Shown here piece after piece: positions 53,392 through 62,386 of a stretch of 64,000 bases of DNA. Numbering within the stretch: the stretch's first letter is position 1; each line of letters opens with the position of its first letter. Below the pieces are notes generated by a model. The model did not search any database. It saw nothing but the letters and a program-made list of their open reading frames with translations, and was not told the DNA's origin. Source of the stretch: JBFMDN01 sp040753915. Lineage in GTDB: Bacteria; Desulfobacterota; Desulfomonilia; Desulfomonilales; Desulfomonilaceae. Location: positions 62,001-126,000 of the forward strand of contig JBFMDN010000003.1 of the NCBI GenBank assembly GCA_040753915.1, written 5' to 3'. A program made the position numbers and the translations under genes.

Positions 53392-55713
53392 ATGGCAGGA
53401 AGTCGTTTCCATGAATTGGCTTCGGATCTGACGCTCGCTATTCGGCCTCGCGGGAAACGGAGTACCGATATGCAGCTCGATCCCTCCCTTGTTCCAGGGG
53501 GGGGCCTGACGAAATCCGGCTCGGACAAGCCTCAGGTCATTATCTACACGCGGAAGGTCGACCGGGGTTTTCCTGCAACGTACATGAGTGACAACGTCGA
53601 GTCTCAGCTCGGATATCAGCCGGGAGATTTCATTGACGATCCTTCATTCTGGCTTGAGAGGATTCACCCCGAAGATGCCCCGGCAGTGCTTGGTGCCTTG
53701 GGGGAGCTGGCCAAAGTCGGACACCACGTAAAGGAATACCGATTCTTGCACAAGAATGGCACGTACCGGTGGATGCGGGACGAGTTCAACCTGGTGCAGG
53801 AAGACGGGCAGAGCGCCGGGGAGATTCTTGGAACCTGGGTCGATGTCACGGAGCTCAAGAGGGTCGAGGAAGCATTACGACAGAGCGAGGCACGGTACAG
53901 GTCGCTGGTCAACGCTGCGCCCCTGGGGATGATTTCCTTCGACACCACAGGTGACATAAAGGAATTCAATCCATCGGTTCTCCGCATACTGGGTGCGTCT
54001 TCTCTGGGAAGAGCGGAGGCCAAGGACCTCTTTTCTCTCTTGCCCATGGTGGAAGCGGGCATCTCCGAGGCAATTCTTAACTGTCTGGAGTCCGGTGAGT
54101 CCGGTGTAGGGGAATTCCAGTACAAGACCAAGTCGGACCGGGATGTCTATACCCGCGTCTATGTAGTCCCGATCAAGGATGGCGACGGCAATATTACAGG
54201 CGCTCATGCCTTCATCCAGGACATATCAAATCAGAAGCGTGCCGAGGAGCTCATCGTTCGATCCGAGAGGCTCAAGGTGCTCGGACAGATCTCAGCAGGG
54301 GTAGGGCATAATTTCAACAATCTCCTGCAAATAGTCTCCGGCAACGCGAACATGGCATTGACGAATCTCGATCTCAAGGACCTCGATTCTTTGAAGCATA
54401 ATCTCGAGCAAATCCTCGAGAGTGTGAGATCCGCAACCGAGACCGTGAGATGGCTCCAGAGATTCGGCCGTGAACCGGCCCCTGGCACTGGCCTCGTCAG
54501 AGAAGTGTTCGACCTCACCGACGCTGTGGAAGAGGCAATTGAAGTCTGCCGGTTGTGGTCGAAGGCAGATCTCGATCGAAAAAAGATAAGCATAACATAT
54601 GAAATGGGACTCTCGAAGGGATGTTATGTGAGCGGAGTGCCCGATCAGATCAACTGGGTGGTCCTCAATCTGCTCAAGAACGCGGTGGAAGCTCTCCCGA
54701 AAGGGGGGAAGATTCGGGTCAAGACCTACGTCAAGGACGGCCAGGCCATCCTCAAGGTTCGAGACAACGGCGTTGGGATCCGCGAGGAACACCTCAAATG
54801 GGTTGCCATGGCGTTCTGGACCTCCAAAAAGGACCACGCGGGAATGGGACTGACCTTCAACTGCGAGATTATCCGTAAGCACGGGGGCGCCATGGGCCTC
54901 AAGAGGATGAAGCCCCACGGAACCACCTTCACCGTACGACTGCCCTATGTGAAAGACTTGTCCAAAGAGAGAAAGAACCTTGCGAGAAAAGCCCTCAAGA
55001 AAGGCCTGCGCATCTTGTTTATCGATGACGACGAGCCCATCGTCAGAACGTTTGAAAAGGGAATGAAGCTGTTGGGACACAAGGTTTACACCGCTCCATC
55101 GGGAGAGCTTGGGCTCAAGTTGTTCGACGAGACCACTGTAGATGCCGTTGTATGCGACCTGGCAATGCCCGGCATGAACGGTTGGGAGGTGGCCTCGGCC
55201 GTGGCTGCAGCTTGTCAGGCCCGCAACTCGCCGAAGCCGCCCTTCATCATCCTGACAGGATGGGCAAACCCGGCTGACGAGGAGGAGATCCTCGCTCATG
55301 CGGGCGTGGACCGGCTAGTTTACAAGCCCATTGCGGTGCCCAAGCTCGTTGACATCGTAAAGGAAGAATTGGACAAAGCAGGAGGGGAGTCAGCCTTCTC
55401 TGGAAGAGTCGAAGGGGTAGATATTCTCGAATACATGCAACTGCTCATGCTGTCGGGCAGGAAAGTGGTACTGGAGATCGTCTCCAGGGAAGGGGCGAAC
55501 GGCTTCATCTTCATTGAGGACGGCGAGATCCGCCACGCTGTCTGTGGCGAGAAAGAGGGGGAGGAAGCCCTCTATCGCTGTCTCACTTTCAAGGGCGGCA
55601 GCTTCTCGAGCCTGCCATGGATCCCGCCGGAAAGGGTAACTATAGACAAACCTGGAATGCTTCTTCTCGTCGAGGCAGCGCGAAAGAGGGACGAGATGAA
55701 GAAGCCAGCATGA
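53392..55713 (+). CDS. PAS-PAS hybrid histidine kinase with receiver and PATAN domains
   Basis: A 773-residue soluble hybrid kinase. Two PAS domains (about 50-165 and 170-290), a dimerisation domain with the His in GVGHNFNNLLQIVSGNA (about 304), an ATPase domain (about 400-520; NLLKNAVEAL, DNGVGI, HAGMGLTF), a receiver with the Asp in AVVCDLAMPGMNG, and a DUF4388/PATAN domain at the end. The start ATG 53392 has AAGGA upstream; a longer frame overlaps the MglA gene. The C-terminal domain matches the one in the gene at 51260. The kinase probably feeds the MglA switch next to it (inference). Confidence 0.9.
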   Translation: MAGSRFHELASDLTLAIRPRGKRSTDMQLDPSLVPGGGLTKSGSDKPQVIIYTRKVDRGFPATYMSDNVESQLGYQPGDFIDDPSFWLERIHPEDAPAVLGALGELAKVGHHVKEYRFLHKNGTYRWMRDEFNLVQEDGQSAGEILGTWVDVTELKRVEEALRQSEARYRSLVNAAPLGMISFDTTGDIKEFNPSVLRILGASSLGRAEAKDLFSLLPMVEAGISEAILNCLESGESGVGEFQYKTKSDRDVYTRVYVVPIKDGDGNITGAHAFIQDISNQKRAEELIVRSERLKVLGQISAGVGHNFNNLLQIVSGNANMALTNLDLKDLDSLKHNLEQILESVRSATETVRWLQRFGREPAPGTGLVREVFDLTDAVEEAIEVCRLWSKADLDRKKISITYEMGLSKGCYVSGVPDQINWVVLNLLKNAVEALPKGGKIRVKTYVKDGQAILKVRDNGVGIREEHLKWVAMAFWTSKKDHAGMGLTFNCEIIRKHGGAMGLKRMKPHGTTFTVRLPYVKDLSKERKNLARKALKKGLRILFIDDDEPIVRTFEKGMKLLGHKVYTAPSGELGLKLFDETTVDAVVCDLAMPGMNGWEVASAVAAACQARNSPKPPFIILTGWANPADEEEILAHAGVDRLVYKPIAVPKLVDIVKEELDKAGGESAFSGRVEGVDILEYMQLLMLSGRKVVLEIVSREGANGFIFIEDGEIRHAVCGEKEGEEALYRCLTFKGGSFSSLPWIPPERVTIDKPGMLLLVEAARKRDEMKKPA

Positions 55714-55823
55714 AGACGGAAGTTTGCTGTACGAGTATGCGTTGGGCGAGCAAAAATCCTCGCTGATGAAACAGTCCGTTCCTCTAGAGCCATCCGGGAT
55801 CTGTACCGGGGAATTCTGCTCAC

Positions 55824-57509
55824 TTACTCCTTGCTCGTTCGAATGTGGACGTCCCGCTGTGGGAACGGTATCTCGATTCCCTGTTTCTGGAATTCTTCGT
55901 GAATAGCCCAGTTCAGTTGATGAGTTATTCTCCCTTTGAGCTCTGGGGGGTCAATCCAACACAAGAGCTCCAGATCGAGAGCTGAGTCGCCGAAACTCCG
56001 GAATCGGACCCTCGGAGCAGGCTCGGGCAAGACGCTTTCATTTTGCCCTGCAATGGTCAGCAGTATGCGCTCGACCTCTGTGAGGTCTGAACCGTAAGCC
56101 ACTCCCACCTTAATCCGGATCCTACACATCGAAACCGGCGCGCTCTCGTTTATCATTTTGGCATTGGCTATTACCGAGTTGGGAATTGAAATGAGAATGT
56201 CATCCCTCGTTCGAATGCGAGTGCTGCGAAGTCCCACCTCGGCAACCTCACCTCGCTCCCCCTCTCCGAGCACAATGTAATCACCCAGCTTGAAGGGGCG
56301 GTCGAGGATGATCATTACGGTGCCGATAATATTGGACAGGGCTTCACGGCCTGCGAGTGCCACAGCAAGTCCTCCGATTCCCAGTCCCGTGATGAGAGAG
56401 TAGGTGGGCAGTCCCAACCTGGCACCCAAACTGATTATCATCACGCCGATTATGATCGCTGACATAGCTTGAAAGCCGAGGCGAATGAGTTGATCATCCA
56501 CCCCGCCTTTGACACACCCGCCGATTGAGACAAACATCGCTGCCATTCGGTTGAGCATGGCACCGATGAGCCATATCCAACCGCCGTATGAAATGATGAG
56601 GAAGACAAATGCTATCGGGACGTAGATTTCGGCATCAAGGAAGTGAAGACCGTAAACGATGAACCAGAGGCCCATTTTCGAAAAAAGAATCAGAGCTATG
56701 GGCAGAATGAGGCCGCCGAGGCTATGCTCCAGATTCGTGCAATACTTGTTGTCTAAGATGCGGAATGCGTCACTGCCAAACTTGTGCACAAGGAAGACCG
56801 ATCCAGCGCCAAGGAGCACATAAAGGAGAAGACCGAACCATTGCCATGCAGCTTCGCCGGCTATTTCCGTCTTGGTCCAGGTTGGCAGCTTCGCGAGGAA
56901 TGCTTTAGGGATAAGCAAACTGCCAGAGACCCTCAATTGGCCTAGGAGAGCCCCTCCACCAGTTCCGGGCAAATAGGGCAGATCCTTAACGGTGTTATAA
57001 TACTTCTCCGCGTTTCTCACAGTCTCGCTCGAAAAGAGGAACCGCTCTACGGACGATTCGGCCTTGACCGAAACAATAGTGATCTCCGTGTATGGGATTG
57101 TCCAACTGGACAGTGTCTGCGTTCGGACGGCTTGAGCGTCGGGTATTTCTTCATAGGGTGGGATTTCGATGCGATCCAGGGTCTCTTTGAGATACAAGGT
57201 CGCATAAAACCCCAGTACATACCTCAAAGCAGGTGGTTCTTTTTCGAGATTCAGGCACCTCGCCGCGCGGTTAGCGAAATCTATGGCCTCTTCTCTGCGG
57301 CCTGATTTATATGCGTGGACAGCATCGTTTGCATTGTCCAAGAATGTCTTGAGCGTAGCTCTCGGACTCGATGTGTCCGGTGGAGCCAACGGATGAAAAG
57401 CTTGCTCCGCTTCCACGGAGGTCCCACAGAACAACAGCAATAGGAGACACAGAGTTGTCTGACCGAATTCGGAGCACAAAGTCAAGACACTAATCCTAGA
57501 ATTTGGCAT
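55824..57509 (-). CDS. MscS-family mechanosensitive channel with large N-terminus
   Basis: A 561-residue membrane protein. A hydrophobic start (possible signal peptide, cleaved near SVEAEQ) is followed by a periplasmic region of about 190 residues, then several transmembrane helices and the MscS core with LITGLGIGGLAVALAGREALSNIIG (pore helix) and the beta domain FKLGDYIVLGEGERGEV. It opens under membrane tension to release solutes. The start ATG 57509 has AAAGGA very close. It is longer than MscS of E. coli (286 residues), like MscM-type relatives. It starts 55 bases after the PsiE-like gene. Confidence 0.88.
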   Translation of the reverse strand: MPNSRISVLTLCSEFGQTTLCLLLLLFCGTSVEAEQAFHPLAPPDTSSPRATLKTFLDNANDAVHAYKSGRREEAIDFANRAARCLNLEKEPPALRYVLGFYATLYLKETLDRIEIPPYEEIPDAQAVRTQTLSSWTIPYTEITIVSVKAESSVERFLFSSETVRNAEKYYNTVKDLPYLPGTGGGALLGQLRVSGSLLIPKAFLAKLPTWTKTEIAGEAAWQWFGLLLYVLLGAGSVFLVHKFGSDAFRILDNKYCTNLEHSLGGLILPIALILFSKMGLWFIVYGLHFLDAEIYVPIAFVFLIISYGGWIWLIGAMLNRMAAMFVSIGGCVKGGVDDQLIRLGFQAMSAIIIGVMIISLGARLGLPTYSLITGLGIGGLAVALAGREALSNIIGTVMIILDRPFKLGDYIVLGEGERGEVAEVGLRSTRIRTRDDILISIPNSVIANAKMINESAPVSMCRIRIKVGVAYGSDLTEVERILLTIAGQNESVLPEPAPRVRFRSFGDSALDLELLCWIDPPELKGRITHQLNWAIHEEFQKQGIEIPFPQRDVHIRTSKE

Positions 57510-57564
57510 TTCCTTTACCGTTCATGACATCTCAAACGGAATTTGGAACACCGCAACATTGACT

Positions 57565-58011
57565 TTACCTCTCCTCACCGTCGTCTGCAGGGCCTCCATT
57601 GAGGAGATACCGCCGAGTGGCCATAAGTGCTGCAAAGGCAGCCACTCCCAGCGGCACCTCCCAGAAAGGGGTTTGAGGTTCGAGCATTCTCCGTGCAATC
57701 ACGAAAGACAGCAAGTTCACCAGAGAAGCCAGCTCGTGAGAAATAAGAGTTCGCACCAGCTCCAAAGCAATGGTCATCAAAAGGACTCTCTGACCAATCT
57801 CATGCAAGGTGGCCATGGAATTCCAGTCGAGCCCGAAGGCCGTTCTTATCGTTGCCAAGAAGAAACATATCACGGCCAACAGAAGAGCCAGGGCTATGAT
57901 ACGTTCAGACCACACGACAAGTTCTTGATTGATTGACGAGATACGCTCACCCAGCTTCACAGGCGTCACCCACGGTTGCGTGATGCTAAACCAAATTCGC
58001 CGTAACCACAA
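57565..58011 (-). CDS. PsiE-like small membrane protein
   Basis: A 148-residue protein with about four hydrophobic segments. The segment MTIALELVRTLISHELASLVNLLSFVIARRMLEP resembles the core of phosphate-starvation-inducible PsiE-like proteins. It is encoded between the DUF1254 gene (stop at 58038) and the MscS gene on the same strand, so it may be translated with them. Identity as PsiE-like is from pattern only. Function not known. Confidence 0.65.
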   Translation of the reverse strand: MWLRRIWFSITQPWVTPVKLGERISSINQELVVWSERIIALALLLAVICFFLATIRTAFGLDWNSMATLHEIGQRVLLMTIALELVRTLISHELASLVNLLSFVIARRMLEPQTPFWEVPLGVAAFAALMATRRYLLNGGPADDGEER

Positions 58012-58037
58012 TCAGACTATAAAATACTCGTGTCGCC

Positions 58038-59510
58038 TCACTGTCCTCCCGTTACGCTTGGTAGGGCCCCCACCTTCGCAACCGGTGGGGGATTCCACTT
58101 ACCCACAAGAACTTCCTGCTTTGGCGCGTAAAGGCGCATGGTCAAATTGAAAGGCCCTTTCGGTGCTGGCAGCCAGTTGGACTCCTTGTCCTTGCCTGGG
58201 CTCTCGGCCTGGAAATAGAGGTCGAGCGAACCGTCTGGGTTGTACTTGAACGGCATCCAACTGCTCACAGCGAAGCGATTCAGACTGTTCGCGACCTGAA
58301 AACCGTCCTGGTCATAGAGAGTGATCGACCAGAAGGCGTCCACAGGTGGCATGGCACCTTTGTCGAAGTGGACCCTGTACTTGTTCGCGCCGTCCAGAGG
58401 CTTGCCCGTCTCGTCGCCGAGATTCAGAGGATAAATGGCATCTTCGGGCAGGTTTGCCCCGAGCCCTTGCTGAGCTACGATGGCGCGCTTGAGGTAGTAG
58501 TTGCCGTACACGCCCATAGTATCCGTATTCATGGACCAGCCGTTGGCTACCCTCGCTAGTGTGGGAATCTTCCACTGCATCAGATGCTGAGCCGCTTCCG
58601 GAGCACTTTCCAAGCCTTTCTTCACAGCGGCATCGAGCTTGTCCATCTCGAAGCTCTTTCCCGGCTCGATACCGATCCTTTTCATTAAGGCAATAATCGG
58701 TTGATCGGTAATGTGCGGCGGATGCAGCTTCAAGAGCTCGGCAGCGTAGGCAAAGTACTTTCCCGCGGGCATGGTGTCTACTTGGATCTTCGGCGGCGTG
58801 TTCATGTCGACGTTTGGATCGATTTTCACCTGAAGAGGCTCGGGGGCCTTACCCCATCGCGAGAGCGGCGTAATCTTGAAACCTTCCTGGATCTGGTGAA
58901 CAGCCTCATAATCACTGGGCCCGTCCGTCTTGGTGCGGCCGATGATCCAGACATAGGGTGTCGGAGCATCGATGCGCTGGGTGTCTTTCGGGAGCTTGAA
59001 TTCCTCGATCAATCGCTCTCTCAAGTCGGGTCTCCAGCCTTGGGGTACAACGACAAAATTGCCCGCCTTCGTACCCGTCGTGCGCCATCCTGGCGACGCG
59101 AACACATCTGTCCACATGTCGAGCATGGGAATCAGATAGTAGCGGCCGCCCGTGTCTGGAACTGACACGATCATCGGTTCCTTGGTGAGGTCCAACCACG
59201 CCGACGAATAGAGGGTATCGAAGTTTGGCCGGACCACCACTCTTATGTCTGCTGTCGGAAATGCAGGGACGTTGTTGAACATGTTCATCGGGCCGCCGAT
59301 GGGCGACTTGCCCGGCTCGAAGTTGGTGAGCTGCTTTCGAGTCACGTCCATCGTGATAAGCGGGTAAAAATAGAGGTACGCTTGGACGCCTATGGCGTGC
59401 GCCTCTTCTTCGATGATTTTGGTCGCTTGCTCGGCCGTGACCGGTGGGACTGCTATCAGTACTACGAAAACAAGAGCCGACACTGCAATTATACCCATTT
59501 TCGCCTTCAT
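58038..59510 (-). CDS. Exported DUF1254/DUF1214 protein
   Basis: A 490-residue protein with a signal peptide (MGIIAVSALVFVVLIAVPPVTAEQ). It shows the DUF1254 part (AYLYFYPLITMDVTRKQ, NVPAFPTADIRVVVRPNFDTLYSSAWLDL) and the DUF1214 part toward the end (FWSITLYDQDGFQVANSLNRF), the usual arrangement of this periplasmic family of unknown function, often found beside sulfatases and outer-membrane proteins. The start ATG 59510 follows GGAGG. It lies downstream of the arylsulfatase on the same strand, 222 bases apart. Confidence 0.88.
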   Translation of the reverse strand: MKAKMGIIAVSALVFVVLIAVPPVTAEQATKIIEEEAHAIGVQAYLYFYPLITMDVTRKQLTNFEPGKSPIGGPMNMFNNVPAFPTADIRVVVRPNFDTLYSSAWLDLTKEPMIVSVPDTGGRYYLIPMLDMWTDVFASPGWRTTGTKAGNFVVVPQGWRPDLRERLIEEFKLPKDTQRIDAPTPYVWIIGRTKTDGPSDYEAVHQIQEGFKITPLSRWGKAPEPLQVKIDPNVDMNTPPKIQVDTMPAGKYFAYAAELLKLHPPHITDQPIIALMKRIGIEPGKSFEMDKLDAAVKKGLESAPEAAQHLMQWKIPTLARVANGWSMNTDTMGVYGNYYLKRAIVAQQGLGANLPEDAIYPLNLGDETGKPLDGANKYRVHFDKGAMPPVDAFWSITLYDQDGFQVANSLNRFAVSSWMPFKYNPDGSLDLYFQAESPGKDKESNWLPAPKGPFNLTMRLYAPKQEVLVGKWNPPPVAKVGALPSVTGGQ

Positions 59511-59644
59511 AGGGTACCTTCCTCCCGCATTCGCCATATTCTACCACTCCTGTCCGAGAGTCTTGAGAGCAACTGGCAGCCCCCGCAATGAGCTTCCCGA
59601 TTCTTCCCCAAATGGCGATCTGCCGTCTGCCTCCCTTTCGGCCC

Positions 59645-59731
59645 CTATTCTACCCGCTTCTCATCTTTGAGCTCAAGCTTCGGCTGGTCGACCGTCACCT
59701 CAAACATCGGCCAGCCGACCATGTTGCGGGA
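59645..59731 (-). pseudogene. Possible remnant of a second sulfatase C-terminus, in frame after the stop
   Basis: The reading frame of the arylsulfatase continues for 28 more codons after its TAG stop before a second TAG at 59645. The extension contains FEVTVDQPKLELKDEKRVE, which resembles the end of the sulfatase itself (LTIKVDRPQLSPEDIKKLE). It may be the remnant of a tandem copy, or rarely an extension by stop readthrough. Confidence 0.35.
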
Positions 59732-62287
59732 CTAATGAGGTGCGGGCTGTACGCGCTGCAGCGGCTTGCCGTCGAGCGCTTCCGCCTGCGCATCCTCAAG
59801 CTTCTTGATGTCCTCTGGCGATAACTGCGGCCGATCCACTTTGATCGTCAGCTTGTTGAGCTTTGCGGTCAGCGGGAACGGTGGTTTGTAGTCCGCGTCA
59901 TTCACACCAGTCAAGGTGTCGGAGCCGATGTCAAAGCTCTCGTCCCATTGCAGGATCATCGGCAACGTACGGGGCATGGTGATGGATTGCACTTCCTTGC
60001 CGTCCACCTTGAGGGTGCCGGTACCGGAACGACCGAGGCCGCTGAGGTTGTTGAAGGCCAGCGTGCCCACGCCAAGGCCGTCATATTTGAAGTCGAATTC
60101 AATTGTGTGCTTGCCGGGTGCAAGCTCTGGTCCTTCCCACCTGACGCGCTTCAGGTCTATGAGGTTCCAGAGAAACACGGGCTTGCTCTTGAGGAGGTAG
60201 AAGCCATAGCCGGCAAACCGTCCGCCCGATGTCAGGATCATGCCCTCGGCGCCGCCTTGCGGAACTTCGATGTCCGCGGTGATCGTGTACGAGCTGTTGA
60301 GGAGGAATGGGGAATCGCCTTGCGGCAGGCCTACCATGGGTTTGGTATAAACGAACTCGGTGCGACCGGCCGTGATGTTCGGCCGTGGGGCCACGATACG
60401 GGCCGCGACCGACGCGTCCAGCGGGAAGACCTGATACTTCTTCGCTTCCTCGATGAACAGCTTCTTCATTTCTTCCACTTTGTCCGGATGCTTCTCGGCC
60501 AGGTTTTGGGATTGGCTGAAATCCTTGGTCAGGTCGTAGAGCTCGAGGACCTGATTGTTGAGCGGGTCGGGGTTGGCTGCGCCGAAGGCCTCCCACGGCG
60601 CGCGGTTCACCTCGGTGCTCAATAGCCAGCCCTCGTGATACAAGGCCCACTGGCCCATCATCTCGAAATACTGGGTCTTGTGCCGGGACGGTTCTTTGGC
60701 GTTCTTCTCGTCAAAGGTGTAGGCGAAGCTCGTACCTTCGATGGGCGCCTGTTTGATGCCGTCTACGTATTCAGGAGCCGGGATGCCCGAGACCTCGAGG
60801 ATAGTCGGCACGATATCGATGACGTGGCAGAACTGCTCGCGCAGGCCGCCCTTGTCCTTGATGCGCTCCGGCCAGGAGATAACCATGCCTTGACGGATGC
60901 CCCCGAGCTTCGAGGCGTTTTGCTTAAACCAGGTGAAGGGTGTATCAAATGCCCAGGACCAGCCAGCCGACATGTGGTTGTAGGTCAGCTCAGTGCCCCA
61001 GACGTCGTACCATTTCATCTGCTCGGCGACGGGCACGGCCACTCCGTTAAAGAACGCCACTTCGTTGGGTGTTCCCAGCGGGCCGCCCTCTGCACTAGTT
61101 CCATTGTCGCCATTGATGTAGATGATGAGCGTATTGTCGAGCTTGCCAATGTCCTCGATGGCTTGTATCACTCGGCCGATTTCGTGGTCGTTGTACGCCG
61201 CGTACGCGGCGAAGATTTCTGCTTGTCTTATGTAGAGCTTTTTCTCCTCGGGTGTGCAATCATCCCAATTCTTGATGACATTCGTCGGCCAAGGCTCCAG
61301 CTCGGTGTCCAACGGGATCACGCCGAGGCGCTTCTGATTCTCAAAAATCCGCTCTCGCAGCTTGTTCCACCCGTCGTCGAAGAGGTGCATAGCCCGAATC
61401 TTCTCGACCCACTCTTTGGTCGGGTGATGCGGCGCGTGCGTAGCGCCGGGAGCGTACTTGATGAAAAATGGCTTGTCAGGTGCCGTCTGGTGAATTCGGT
61501 ACAAATACTCTATGGCGTCGTCGGCCATGGCGGTGATCAGGTTCCAGCCCGGCTTGCCGTCGAAGGGATAAATCTGCGTGGTATTGCGGAACAGGTTGGG
61601 CTGCCACTGGTTCGCATCGCCGCCAACGAAGCCGTAGAAATATTCGAAGCCCATGCCGGTCGGCCATTGATCGAAGGGCCCTACCTGACTGGCCGTGAAA
61701 GCCGGAGTGTTGTGGTCCTTGCCGAACCATGATGTCGCGTAGCCGTTTTCCAGCAGGATGCGGCCGATGGTGGCCTTGTCCTTGGCGATGACGCTGTTGT
61801 AACCCGGGAAGCCAGTGGACTGCTCTGAGATGACGCCGAAACCGGCCGAGTGATGGTTGCGCCCGGTGATCAAGGCAGCGCGTGTCGGCGAGCAGAGAGC
61901 TGTAGAGTGGATGTTGTTGTAGCGCAGGCCGTTCTTCGCGACGCGATCCATAGCGGGCGTCGGAATCACCCCCCCAAAGGTGCTAGGGACGCCGAACCCG
62001 GCATCATCCGTGATGATTAGCAGGATGTTGGGAGCGCCTTTGGGCGGCACGACACGAGGTGCCCACCATGGTTTCGACTGCAAAGCATCGTCCTTGATCA
62101 CGCCGCCGAACGGCGGATCCGGAGGTGGAAGCTGCTTTCCGCTGATCGTAGTGGTCGCGGAAGGCGATCCCGGTGTACCGGTGATCTGCTGGGCCGCAGA
62201 AGACGAGACCCACGGCAGGCACACCAGGCACGCCATGATCAATCCGCGGACACAGACTTCTCGATAAGGTTTTTGCGAGATTGACAT
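59732..62287 (-). CDS. Large exported arylsulfatase
   Basis: An 851-residue sulfatase with a signal peptide ending near SSSAAQQ. It has the metal-binding LLIITDDAGFG (about residue 90) and the FGly signature CSPTRAALITGR (about 130), where the Cys is converted to formylglycine by an anaerobic or aerobic maturase encoded elsewhere. GATHAPHHP and a late ELYDLTKDFSQSQNLA follow, then a long C-terminal beta domain. It releases sulfate from esters in the periplasm. Start ATG 62287 follows GGAGAG. The family (about 780 residues) is slightly shorter. It lies between the cytochrome and DUF1254 genes. Confidence 0.92.
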   Translation of the reverse strand: MSISQKPYREVCVRGLIMACLVCLPWVSSSAAQQITGTPGSPSATTTISGKQLPPPDPPFGGVIKDDALQSKPWWAPRVVPPKGAPNILLIITDDAGFGVPSTFGGVIPTPAMDRVAKNGLRYNNIHSTALCSPTRAALITGRNHHSAGFGVISEQSTGFPGYNSVIAKDKATIGRILLENGYATSWFGKDHNTPAFTASQVGPFDQWPTGMGFEYFYGFVGGDANQWQPNLFRNTTQIYPFDGKPGWNLITAMADDAIEYLYRIHQTAPDKPFFIKYAPGATHAPHHPTKEWVEKIRAMHLFDDGWNKLRERIFENQKRLGVIPLDTELEPWPTNVIKNWDDCTPEEKKLYIRQAEIFAAYAAYNDHEIGRVIQAIEDIGKLDNTLIIYINGDNGTSAEGGPLGTPNEVAFFNGVAVPVAEQMKWYDVWGTELTYNHMSAGWSWAFDTPFTWFKQNASKLGGIRQGMVISWPERIKDKGGLREQFCHVIDIVPTILEVSGIPAPEYVDGIKQAPIEGTSFAYTFDEKNAKEPSRHKTQYFEMMGQWALYHEGWLLSTEVNRAPWEAFGAANPDPLNNQVLELYDLTKDFSQSQNLAEKHPDKVEEMKKLFIEEAKKYQVFPLDASVAARIVAPRPNITAGRTEFVYTKPMVGLPQGDSPFLLNSSYTITADIEVPQGGAEGMILTSGGRFAGYGFYLLKSKPVFLWNLIDLKRVRWEGPELAPGKHTIEFDFKYDGLGVGTLAFNNLSGLGRSGTGTLKVDGKEVQSITMPRTLPMILQWDESFDIGSDTLTGVNDADYKPPFPLTAKLNKLTIKVDRPQLSPEDIKKLEDAQAEALDGKPLQRVQPAPH

Positions 62288-62386
62288 CGGTTCTCTCCTT
62301 TTGAACATCAGGTCTTGATACGTGGATCGCGCGTGGATAAGGACTCGCGACCGGATTTAGGCAGCCCGCCGCTTAGGGCCCGCAAT

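Noticed and set aside
54292..55299. Minus-strand frame of 335 codons
   Set aside because: Antisense to the hybrid histidine kinase, whose domains are all recognised.
60635..61732. Plus-strand frame of 365 codons
   Set aside because: Antisense to the arylsulfatase, which has its signature motif and normal length.
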